DNA of 5,252 nucleotides, from assembly GCA_029940115.1 (NCBI GenBank), contig JAOZRQ010000060.1:1-5252 (forward strand), read 5' to 3'. The stretch is from Desulfobacterales bacterium (GTDB taxonomy: Bacteria; Desulfobacterota; Desulfobacteria; Desulfobacterales; 4be13). Shown here piece by piece: positions 1-5,010 of this stretch; the first letter of the stretch is position 1, and each line of letters opens with the position of its first letter. Position numbers and translations under genes: made by a program. The notes below the pieces were generated by a model, which was not told the origin of the DNA, did not search any database, and was given only the letters and a program-made list of their open reading frames with translations.

Positions 1-14
1 GTTGTGGACGGCGA

Positions 15-93
15 GAAACCCGGCTTTCTTCCAAATGGGCCGGCTCCCCAACTGCAAGAAAAAGCCGGGTTTCTTCTTCCATTCGTTTTTTTT
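15..93 (+). terminator. Terminator-like long-loop hairpin
   Basis: A 13-bp perfect stem is formed by GAAACCCGGCTTT (15-27) and AAAGCCGGGTTTC (61-73). The loop is about 33 nt, and a run of eight T residues follows at 86-93. This could end transcription of a gene lying left of the window. The loop is longer, and the gap between stem and T run wider, than in a classical intrinsic terminator, so it may instead be an interspersed palindromic repeat. No gene is seen in 1-297. Confidence 0.45.
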
Positions 94-110
94 GTCCTGT
101 ACACAGCACA

Positions 111-126
111 CTCAATTAAAATTGAG
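111..126. repeat. Short AT-rich palindrome
   Basis: CTCAATT (111-117) and AATTGAG (120-126) are perfect inverted 7-bp arms around AA. The site lies 170 bp upstream of the STAS gene. It contains TAAAAT (117-122), which resembles a -10 box, with a weak TTGTCC (92-97) 19 bp upstream. It could be an operator or promoter, but nothing decides this. Confidence 0.3.
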
Positions 127-198
127 GCAGGATAAAGGCAACACATGCCCGAAAAAAAGGCTCATTATAACGCTTTTCGGGGAGGCCGCGTTCGGTCC

Positions 199-246
199 GT
201 GAACGTGCTTGTGAACATGCTTACGAACGTGCTCGTGAACGTCCAA
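199..246 (+). repeat. Four tandem 12-bp units
   Basis: The units are GTGAACGTGCTT (199-210), GTGAACATGCTT (211-222), ACGAACGTGCTC (223-234) and GTGAACGTCCAA (235-246). They are imperfect but share the core (G/C)GAAC(G/A)TGCT. They occupy the apical part of the 164-276 inverted-repeat element. A following GTTCACGG (247-254) is the reverse complement of the start of the array. Confidence 0.75.
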
Positions 247-247
247 G

Positions 248-276
248 TTCACGGGCCTCCCTAAATCCGTTATAAT
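248..276 (+). promoter_or_regulatory. Candidate sigma70-type promoter for the STAS-phaE operon
   Basis: A consensus -10 box TATAAT (271-276) lies 17 bp downstream of TTCACG (248-253), which matches the TTGACA consensus at 4 of 6 positions. The start point would be near 283, right beside the ribosome binding site AAGGAG (284-289), so the leader would be very short. Both boxes lie inside the right arm of the 113-bp repeat element. The near-consensus -10 could therefore be only the element's terminal sequence. Confidence 0.4.
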
Positions 277-297
277 CAGAAAAAAGGAGTTTGTCAT

Positions 298-642
298 ATG
301 GAAATCAGCGGGGAAAATTACAGCGTGGTTTATGATCCGTCCAATGCGACAATCACCTGCAAAGGGTCGCTCAGACTTTACGGAACCGAAGGGTATGCCG
401 AGGTCATGGCGTTGTTCAATGAGGTTGTCGAACAGGATCCGGATACCATCACGCTGAAGCTGCACGATCTGCAATTTCTGAACAGTTCAGGGATCAACAC
501 GCTCTCCAAGTTTGTCATCCAAGTACGGAACCAGAAGGGCTCCCATCTGGTTGTCCGGGGTACGCACAAGTTTCCCTGGCAGGGGAAATCGCTGAAAAAT
601 TTGCAGCGGCTGATGCCGGACTTGCAACTGGTGCTGGAGTAG
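298..642 (+). CDS. STAS-domain regulatory protein
   Basis: This 114-residue soluble protein consists of a single STAS (anti-sigma-factor antagonist-like) domain. The strand-helix pattern is right for the fold. The loop that carries the phospho-acceptor serine in SpoIIAA-type proteins is present as LNSSGINTLSKF (residues 61-72), with Ser63/Ser64 the candidate phosphosites; the usual Asp before the SSG is Asn. A later PWQGKSLKNLQRLMP stretch (93-107) resembles, from memory, the slr1659-type STAS subfamily of cyanobacteria and Desulfobacterota. The start is supported by AAGGAG (284-289), 8 nt before the ATG. No transmembrane segment is present, so it is not a SulP transporter tail. The gene ends 24 bp before phaE on the same strand, so the two are probably co-transcribed. 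No kinase or phosphatase partner is in the window. The STAS assignment is firm; a link to PHA metabolism is inferred from position only. Confidence 0.85.
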   Translation: MEISGENYSVVYDPSNATITCKGSLRLYGTEGYAEVMALFNEVVEQDPDTITLKLHDLQFLNSSGINTLSKFVIQVRNQKGSHLVVRGTHKFPWQGKSLKNLQRLMPDLQLVLE

Positions 643-666
643 CATCTTCATGGCAGAAAGGAACCT

Positions 667-1365
667 ATGGAACCCCACGCAGATTTTATTTCACAAATGA
701 TGGATTCATACACGGAGGCGATAAGCCGGTGCTTCAAGCATTCAACGGACATGTGTCATGCCATGAATGATCTTCTGGGATCCGTGGAAACCACTTCCGG
801 GGACAATCAGCAAATGGATGAGGTGATCGGCAATCTTTTTCAGCATGCTTGGACATTTTGTCAGGAAAACATGGAAAAGCACCTTTCCGGGCCCAAACTC
901 GGCTTTCTGAGAGAAGATTTTCAGAGACTGGCCGATTTTTTGGACGCTTACAACAAATTTATGGGGACCGCCGGGGAGTTTTCACAGAAATTCACCGTTC
1001 CTTTCAAGTCCGCGCTGACAGATATTCAGGAGCAGATCAAAAATGAGGAGACCCAGATTGAGAATGGTGAGGCATTGTATCAACTCGCTGTAAAGATATT
1101 CCATCAAAAATATGATGCATTTCTCAAATCCTCGGAAGGCTTGAAAACCCTGATGGATGTGGTGGAGCATTACCTGACCTGCCGGCAGAAACTGAATGAT
1201 CTGCTTGAAATGACGCTAAAACCCCTTTCAATCCCCACCAAAAAAGAGATGGAAGATGTCTGTCGGGAAATTTATCTGCTGAAAAAAAAGACCCGGAAGC
1301 AGGATGCCATGATCAGAAAACAGAACAAACAGATCGCAATGCTTTCCCAGAAAATAGGAACGTGA
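667..1365 (+). CDS. phaE: Class III poly(R)-hydroxyalkanoate synthase subunit PhaE
   Basis: PhaE is the non-catalytic partner that activates PhaC in class III PHA synthases and acts at the surface of storage granules. This 232-residue protein is largely helical, with no signal peptide or membrane segment. Family hallmarks are a central GPKLGFLREDFQRL segment (residues 75-88), a long helical middle, a segment at 138-165 resembling the region before the family's C-terminal helices, and a C-terminal IPTKKEMEDVCREIYLLKKK motif (189-208) matching the conserved PT-x-x-E-(hydrophobic)-(D/E)...LRRE end. A basic coiled-coil tail (200-230) follows. It is shorter than the roughly 350-residue PhaE of Allochromatium but within the broad range of the family. 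AAAGGA (657-662) lies 4 nt before the ATG. The stop codon lies inside a palindromic repeat. The cognate phaC is about 2 kb downstream, past an opposite-strand gene. Identification is from motifs, as the family is weakly conserved. Confidence 0.8.
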   Translation: MEPHADFISQMMDSYTEAISRCFKHSTDMCHAMNDLLGSVETTSGDNQQMDEVIGNLFQHAWTFCQENMEKHLSGPKLGFLREDFQRLADFLDAYNKFMGTAGEFSQKFTVPFKSALTDIQEQIKNEETQIENGEALYQLAVKIFHQKYDAFLKSSEGLKTLMDVVEHYLTCRQKLNDLLEMTLKPLSIPTKKEMEDVCREIYLLKKKTRKQDAMIRKQNKQIAMLSQKIGT

Positions 1366-1441
1366 TGCGTGATGCGTGATGCGTGAGGCGTGAAATCACG
1401 AGTCACGCCTCACGAGTCACGCCTCACGAGTCACGCATCAC
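1362..1441. repeat. Palindromic array of 7-bp units between convergent genes
   Basis: Left side: GTGATGC three times, GTGAGGC once, then GTGA (1362-1393). After AA, the right side is TCAC alternating with GAG, GCC or GCA (1396-1441). GTGATGCGTGA (1362-1372) pairs perfectly with TCACGCATCAC (1431-1441), and GTGAGGCGTGA (1383-1393) pairs with TCACGCCTCAC (1403-1413 or 1417-1427). The array exactly fills the gap between phaE and the membrane-protein gene, overlapping both stop codons. It may act as a bidirectional terminator or mRNA 3'-end stabiliser, but there is no T run on either side. Confidence 0.85.
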
Positions 1442-2757
1442 ATATCTTTCAGCCGGATGTTTTCTGGGGATTTTTCCATTATTTCTTTGAATGTCCGCAA
1501 TGTTTCTGATAACTTCTTCGCTTCTGGGGTCTGTGCGAGGGGGATGGTGTTGTTCCCTCTCTGCTCCAAGGCATCAATGATGTAGGTCACGGTGAACGCG
1601 TCAATTCCCCGGGCAGGCTGGTATGCGGGCAATTCATCTTTTCCATCCCCGATGGCAGTGAGGATGCCGCTCTCAACCAGTTCCCAGAGCATATGACGCG
1701 TCAGGCGAACCGATGTGTCCAGCATCTCTGAAATTTGAATCGCGGTCAGGGGCTTTCCCCCGTCTGAAAAATTCCTTGTCACCAGTTGGACTATCTGAAG
1801 GGATAGCCGTTTCTTGGAAGAGAAGCTGATGCCTCGGGGATCCGGATTGAATTCATAAATATCGGCATTCTGATAGGCAAAGGAGATTTCAGCGCCAAAA
1901 AGCACAATCAGCCAGCTCAGTTGCAACCATATCAGAAAAAGCGGCAATGCGGCAAAACTCCCATAAATGGCGTTGTAATTGGCCACTCCCACCTGAAACG
2001 TGATGTAGGTTCTTTGGGCCACCTGATAAATTGTGCCGGCGATCAGTCCCGCGACAAGACCCGATGTGAAATGGACCTTGGTGTTTGGCATCAGAATGTA
2101 AATGATCGTGAGAAGTGCCCAGATCAGGCCATAAGGCAACAATTTCAGAAGGGAGAATATGAACGGGCTGACAATTTCCAGCAGGGCAATTTTCTCAGTC
2201 ATCAGCGTGACCCCGCTGGTGATGAATACCGTGAGGCTGCTGGAGATGACGGCAAGGAGCGGGCAGATCAGCATCATGGCGAGATAATCACTGAATTTTC
2301 TCCCGAAACTTCGGGATTGCCCGATTTCCCATATCTCGTTGAATGAGTTCTCAATGTTCATCAACACCCTTGCGACTGTCCAGATGAGCATGGCCAGCCC
2401 GATGCCGGCGATCATGCCGCCTTGGGTGTTCTCAAGGAGCGAGCGGGCCATGTTGATGATTCGGGTCAGCACTTCTTCCTGGCCCGGAAAATTTTTCAGC
2501 AGTTGCTTCTCAAGCACTTTTTCATACCCGAAACCGGTGGATATCCCAAAGGCCATGGCCACCAGAGGAACAATGGAGAGGGCGGTGTAGAAGGTGAGAG
2601 AGGATGCGCGCAGCTCCCACTTGCTTATGCTGATCCGGCGGATGACCAGCAGGAACACCCGGAGCTGTTTGATGAAAAAGGCCCCGATCCAAGAATAATC
2701 TCTCAGGCGAATGCGCCAGATGCCGCTTTTTATGAAACTGATGATTTTTGACAGCAT
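1438..2757 (-). CDS. YihY/BrkB-family inner-membrane protein with C-terminal winged-helix-like domain
   Basis: This 439-residue integral membrane protein belongs to the YihY/virulence factor BrkB family (UPF0761-like), whose molecular role is not settled; an old RNase BN label for the family is considered wrong. About six membrane segments are visible near residues 52-73, 114-135, 158-182, 202-223, 232-253 and 270-295. The family signature appears as YNAIYGSFAALPLFLIWLQL (261-280) followed by SWLIVLFGAEISF. The N-terminus to residue 50 is basic and cytoplasmic. Residues about 315-385 form a helix-turn-helix-like module (QLVTRNFSDGGKPLTAIQIS, then RLTRHMLWELVESGIL) seen in longer family members but absent from the roughly 290-residue E. 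coli YihY. ATG 2757 is the first start after an in-frame stop; no clear Shine-Dalgarno sequence precedes it, so initiation is unusual. A weak TTGTGT/AAAAAT promoter pair with a 17-bp spacer (AAAAAT at 2785-2790, minus strand) can be seen. It is convergent with phaE. Confidence 0.88.
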   Translation of the reverse strand: MLSKIISFIKSGIWRIRLRDYSWIGAFFIKQLRVFLLVIRRISISKWELRASSLTFYTALSIVPLVAMAFGISTGFGYEKVLEKQLLKNFPGQEEVLTRIINMARSLLENTQGGMIAGIGLAMLIWTVARVLMNIENSFNEIWEIGQSRSFGRKFSDYLAMMLICPLLAVISSSLTVFITSGVTLMTEKIALLEIVSPFIFSLLKLLPYGLIWALLTIIYILMPNTKVHFTSGLVAGLIAGTIYQVAQRTYITFQVGVANYNAIYGSFAALPLFLIWLQLSWLIVLFGAEISFAYQNADIYEFNPDPRGISFSSKKRLSLQIVQLVTRNFSDGGKPLTAIQISEMLDTSVRLTRHMLWELVESGILTAIGDGKDELPAYQPARGIDAFTVTYIIDALEQRGNNTIPLAQTPEAKKLSETLRTFKEIMEKSPENIRLKDM

Positions 2758-2771
2758 GATTCGGTTGCCGC

Positions 2772-2782
2772 TTGCCGGGCAA
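2772..2782. promoter_or_regulatory. Small palindrome in leader of membrane-protein gene
   Basis: TTGCC and GGCAA are perfect inverted arms around a single G, with another TTGCC at 2764-2768. The site lies 15-25 nt before the minus-strand start codon at 2757. It could be an operator or simply chance; it is recorded because this gene lacks a Shine-Dalgarno sequence. Confidence 0.2.
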
Positions 2783-2900
2783 ACATTTTTCCAAGATTTT
2801 GTTTCTCACACAAAGGCACAAAGTAAGGTGTGCAGGAAAAATTCATGGACAGATGCGTATCACATAACGAGCCCGGTTTCAAGGACAAACCCATTTATTT

Positions 2901-2926
2901 TTCAGTTTGTAGTTCCGCGTTCAGGC
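2901..2926 (+). repeat. Half-copy of TTCAGTTTG palindromic repeat family
   Basis: Positions 2901-2926 match 4711-4736 at 24 of 26 bases (shared TTCAGTTTG-AGTTCCGC-TTCAGGC). At 4710-4774 the family forms a complete cruciform; here only the left arm is present, and what follows (AGGCCGCAAC) does not complete the hairpin. It is a truncated or decayed copy of an interspersed repeat. Confidence 0.75.
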
Positions 2927-3074
2927 AGGCCGCAACGGATGCCGGAAAACGCTTGGGAGAGCGCCTCGGAAGCCATGACCGGATGGAAGTCACTCGAAAG
3001 ATGCAACAGATATTGATGGAGAGATTTAAGGAGAGCCTCTGAGAAATATCCACTCCTGCTCGTTTCGGATTGAC

Positions 3075-3339
3075 AAATCCGAACCACATGCCGCCCAAGG
3101 TTAAGGGTTAAGGGTTAAGGGTCAAGGGTCAAGGGTCAAGGCTCAGAGAGCCTCATGCGCCCGCACGGGGACAGCGGGGTTGAAATCACCTTCAGAGTCC
3201 GTAAACACTTGCCTCATGCGCCCGCACGGGGACAGCGGATCCCCGTTCCCCAACCCTCAGACCCTGCCCCGAACCCAACCCCCAACCTTAAGCCTTAAGC
3301 CTTAACCCTTAACCTCCCCCAAATCCGAACCACCTGCCG
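3075..3339. repeat. Composite element: 19-bp direct repeats flanking inverted 7-bp arrays
   Basis: AAATCCGAACCACATGCCG (3075-3093) and AAATCCGAACCACCTGCCG (3321-3339) are direct repeats with one mismatch, 246 bp apart. Just inside them lie inverted arrays of 7-bp units: 3097-3145 (AAGGTTA, AGGGTTA twice, AGGGTCA three times, AGGCTCA) and 3286-3313 (CCTTAAG twice, CCTTAAC twice). The arms pair perfectly for 16 bp (3098-3113 with 3300-3315). The core carries two identical 28-bp repeats. The flanking repeats could be target-site duplications of an insertion or remnants of a tandem duplication. No protein is encoded. Confidence 0.75.
3150..3238. CRISPR. Possible one-spacer CRISPR remnant (two identical 28-bp repeats)
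   Basis: Two identical 28-bp copies (3150-3177 and 3211-3238), starting GCCTCATGCG and ending GGGGACAGCGG, are separated by a unique 33-bp stretch (3178-3210). Repeat plus spacer is 61 bp, as in type I-E arrays. The repeat has an inner CCCG-CA-CGGG hairpin, and its reverse complement reads ...GTCCCCGTGCGGG...CATGAGGC, reminiscent of type I-E repeats with a CCCCGC/GCGGGG stem followed by ATGAACC. There is no cas gene in the window and no AT-rich leader on either side. The pair sits within another repeat element, so an ordinary duplicated 28-mer is a real alternative. Confidence 0.4.
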
Positions 3340-3376
3340 AAATGACAACGAACGTGGGATTCAGAATGGAGCAATG

Positions 3377-4438
3377 ATGGACTATCAAACCTTATGGAAA
3401 AACTTTGAAAAGGAACTCAGCAACTTTCCGGGAAAATTTTCCCGGGCTGCGGAATCACTCTCAGCCAAGGCAACGCCCGAAATGGCCACCACGCCTGCCA
3501 AAGTGGCATATTCGGAAGACAAGATGCGCCTGCTTCACTATCAGCCCTTAGTGGATCAAGGCGATGGGCATCCTGTGTCGATTCTGATCGTTTACGCGCT
3601 GATCAACCGGCATACCCTGCTCGATATGGATCCGGACAGAAGCTTTGTGCGGAATCTGCTCAACCACGGGCTGGATGTCTGGCTGATCGACTGGGGGTAT
3701 CCCTCGGGCACGGACCGGTACCTGAATCTGGATGATTACATCAATTATTATATGGACACCGCGGTGGAACACATCCGCTCAGAAAAAAAAGCGGACCGCC
3801 TCAATCTCATGGGCATCTGCATGGGCGGCACCTTCACTGTGATCTATACCGCGCTTCACCCTGAGAAAGTGAGGAATCTCATCACATTTGCCGCGCCCAT
3901 TGAAACCGATGGGGTTGACTCGGTTCTCTTCTCATGGGCCAAACATCTGGATCCGGACAAGGTGCTGGACGCCTTTGGGAATCTTCCTGGGAATCTGGCA
4001 AACCTCCTTTACCTGCTGGCAACTCCGGTGGGTACGGTTGACAGATATGTCCGTTTTCTCGACAAAGCAGAAAATCCCGAGTTTGTCAGATCATTCATGG
4101 GACTGGAAAAATGGAGCTTTGACAGCCCAGATATGGCCGGAGAGGTGTTTCGGGATTACATCAGGGACATCTTTCAAAAGAACCTGCTGATGAAGAATGA
4201 ACTGAAACTAAACGATGAGCACGCGGACCTGCGAAACATCAGATGCCCGCTCTTCAATGCATTTGGAACCTATGATCACCTTGTCCCTCCCGCATCCTCA
4301 AAACCCCTGTCCCGCGCGGTCGGATCTGATGATGTCAGGACCGTTGACTATCGTACCGGACATATCGGCATGTTCGTGGGAAAAAATTCCAAAAAGAGCG
4401 TCATTCCGGATGTTGCGGGATGGATCAAGGCACGTTGA
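3377..4438 (+). CDS. phaC: Class III poly(R)-hydroxyalkanoate synthase subunit PhaC
   Basis: PhaC is the catalytic subunit that polymerises (R)-3-hydroxyacyl-CoA into PHA, releasing CoA, as a complex with PhaE at granule surfaces. The 353-residue length fits class III PhaC (about 355), not class I/II (about 560-590). It has an alpha/beta-hydrolase fold: a conserved LIVYALINRHTLLDMDPDRS block (70-89), LIDWGYP (103-109), the lipase-like nucleophile box GICMGG with Cys148, GTYDHLVP with Asp300, and TGH with His329. These correspond to Cys149, Asp302 and His331 of Allochromatium PhaC. Met in the nucleophile box replaces the Gln common in class III enzymes. Two ATGs are adjacent: GGAG (3368-3371) is 5 nt from the ATG at 3377 and only 2 nt from 3374, so 3377 is preferred; starting at 3374 adds one Met. 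It has no signal peptide. The gene stands alone here, with phaE about 2 kb upstream. All catalytic residues are intact. Confidence 0.95.
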   Translation: MDYQTLWKNFEKELSNFPGKFSRAAESLSAKATPEMATTPAKVAYSEDKMRLLHYQPLVDQGDGHPVSILIVYALINRHTLLDMDPDRSFVRNLLNHGLDVWLIDWGYPSGTDRYLNLDDYINYYMDTAVEHIRSEKKADRLNLMGICMGGTFTVIYTALHPEKVRNLITFAAPIETDGVDSVLFSWAKHLDPDKVLDAFGNLPGNLANLLYLLATPVGTVDRYVRFLDKAENPEFVRSFMGLEKWSFDSPDMAGEVFRDYIRDIFQKNLLMKNELKLNDEHADLRNIRCPLFNAFGTYDHLVPPASSKPLSRAVGSDDVRTVDYRTGHIGMFVGKNSKKSVIPDVAGWIKAR

Positions 4439-4489
4439 AGATGCCCGTGCCCTTCCCATTTACGGTTTACGCTTTTTTTAAGCTGAAAA

Positions 4490-4516
4490 GTTTGTAGTTC
4501 CACCTTGTAGAAGGTG
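4490..4516 (+). repeat. Hybrid repeat: TTTGTAGTTCC arm joined to AAGGTG hairpin
   Basis: GTTTGTAGTTCCACCTT (4490-4506) matches the TTCAGTTTG family (15 of 17 bases against both 2905-2921 and 4715-4731). It runs into a 6-bp hairpin, CACCTT (4501-4506) and AAGGTG (4511-4516), with loop GTAG. It is the first good stem-loop after phaC (about 60 bp past the stop) and could help end the transcript, although only TTTG follows. Confidence 0.5.
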
Positions 4517-4635
4517 TTTGAAAACTCCCCTGTGAACCCTGCAATGGCGCGAGTTTCCGGGAGATGGCCATCTCCGGTCTGTCCAATCATTTCAGGGGGG
4601 ATGGCCCGCTCATGAAGGTGTTTGAAAACACCTTC
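4510..4635. repeat. Direct and inverted copies of GAAGGTGTTTGAAAAC
   Basis: The 16-bp sequence GAAGGTGTTTGAAAAC occurs at 4510-4525 and 4614-4629. The second copy extends into a perfect palindrome with 10-bp arms GAAGGTGTTT (4614-4623) and AAACACCTTC (4626-4635), loop GA, followed by TAATCTTTT, which resembles a weak terminator. Between the copies is a loopless 16-bp palindrome, GGAGATGGCCATCTCC (4560-4575), and CCCCTG (4527-4532) facing CAGGGG (4593-4598). Confidence 0.7.
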
Positions 4636-4683
4636 TAATCTTTTGGCAGACTTTATGATGACCTGGAGAAGAAAATCAAAAGG

Positions 4684-4811
4684 GGGCATCCTTCATTTGC
4701 GGGTTTGCATTTCAGTTTGCAGTTCCGCCTTCAGGCGGTGCTGCACCGCCGAGAGGCGGAACCACAAACTGAAATGTGTCAACCACTTTTTAGGCAAAAT
4801 GAAGGATGCCC
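4684..4811. repeat. Nested 128-bp inverted repeat with central cruciform
   Basis: Outer arms GGGCATCCTTCATTT (4684-4698) and AAATGAAGGATGCCC (4797-4811) are perfect 15-bp inverted repeats. Inside them, 4710-4730 (TTTCAGTTTGCAGTTCCGCC plus T) pairs with 4754-4774 at 19 of 21 positions. At the centre, GGCGGTG (4734-4740) and CACCGCC (4744-4750) form a hairpin with loop CTG. There is no coding capacity. This is the most complete copy of the TTCAGTTTG family in the window and has the form of a MITE-like or REP-like element, perhaps inserted into a pre-existing palindrome. Confidence 0.8.
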
Positions 4812-4813
4812 AA

Positions 4814-4962
4814 AAGGGATTGCAGTTCTCTCAAAATGGACAATGCCTTTTCATACTGACCGAATGGCGTTTTCTGACCTGACTTGGAAGGGATTGCGAC
4901 AAGTCTTCATTGCTATATATGCCCCGCCTTTACCGTTGATCCGACCTGCCTTAAAGGGATTG
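4814..4962 (+). repeat. Three spaced AAGGGATTG motifs
   Basis: AAGGGATTG occurs at 4814-4822, 4888-4896 and 4954-4962, at intervals of 74 and 66 bp. The last two share more: GACCTG-CTT before and ACAAG after, with a one-base gap. This could be a degenerate tandem repeat. The spacing is within a CRISPR-like range, but conservation beyond the core is too low to call it one. Confidence 0.35.
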
Positions 4963-5010
4963 AACAAGGCGTGTGGAAGCCTCTTCATCCATTGAGAAAT
5001 GCCGTGCTGA

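Larger units (their letters stand above)
164..276. mobile_element. 113-bp inverted-repeat element (MITE-like or structured repeat)
   Basis: The ends are perfect 9-bp inverted repeats, ATTATAACG (164-172) and CGTTATAAT (268-276). Further in, GGGGAGGCC (179-187) pairs with GGGCCTCCC (253-261, with G·G/offset tolerance at the edge) and CCGTGAAC (197-204) pairs with GTTCACGG (247-254). Between these arms lie four tandem 12-bp units (199-246). There is no coding capacity. The layout suggests a non-autonomous miniature element or a strongly folding RNA/DNA palindrome. No target-site duplication is certain, although similar A-rich GAAAAAA..GG tracts flank both sides (151-160 and 279-287). Confidence 0.6.
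2758..3373. other. Gene-free, repeat-bearing interval upstream of phaC
   Basis: This 616-bp stretch holds no convincing gene. From left to right it contains a TTGCCGGGCAA palindrome (2772-2782) in the leader of the membrane-protein gene, an 8-bp tandem CACAAAGG/CACAAAGT (2809-2824), a half-copy of the TTCAGTTTG repeat family (2901-2926), and the composite direct/inverted repeat block at 3075-3339. Small reading frames in 2830-3042 run through the repeat half-copy. Only about 34 bp separate the composite block from the phaC start. No good promoter for phaC is visible there, so its transcription start is unknown. Confidence 0.6.

Noticed and set aside
112..474. Minus-strand frame with an HVRKHVHKHVH-type peptide repeat
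   Set aside because: The peptide repeat is a translation of the 12-bp tandem units, and the frame overlaps the well-supported STAS gene on the other strand.
1921..2346. Plus-strand 141-codon frame
   Set aside because: It lies antisense within the membrane-protein gene, which has clear transmembrane segments and family signature; it is a shadow frame.
2830..3042. Small + strand reading frame (about 65-70 codons) with an AGGA before an internal ATG at 2845
   Set aside because: It runs through the interspersed repeat half-copy at 2901-2926, and the same FSVCSSAFR peptide is produced from the repeat at 4710-4736. No domain is recognisable, so it is most likely non-coding.
3097..3145. Telomere repeats (AGGGTTA-like), suggesting eukaryotic DNA
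   Set aside because: The array is short, degenerate, mirrored by an inverted partner 150 bp away, and sits between bacterial genes with Shine-Dalgarno sequences.
4348..4689. Minus-strand 113-codon frame downstream of phaC
   Set aside because: It overlaps the 3' end of phaC, crosses several palindromes, and shows no motif or ribosome binding site.
4622..4995. Overlapping + strand frames in the downstream repeats
   Set aside because: They translate the 4684-4811 inverted repeat in different frames, with no independent coding evidence.
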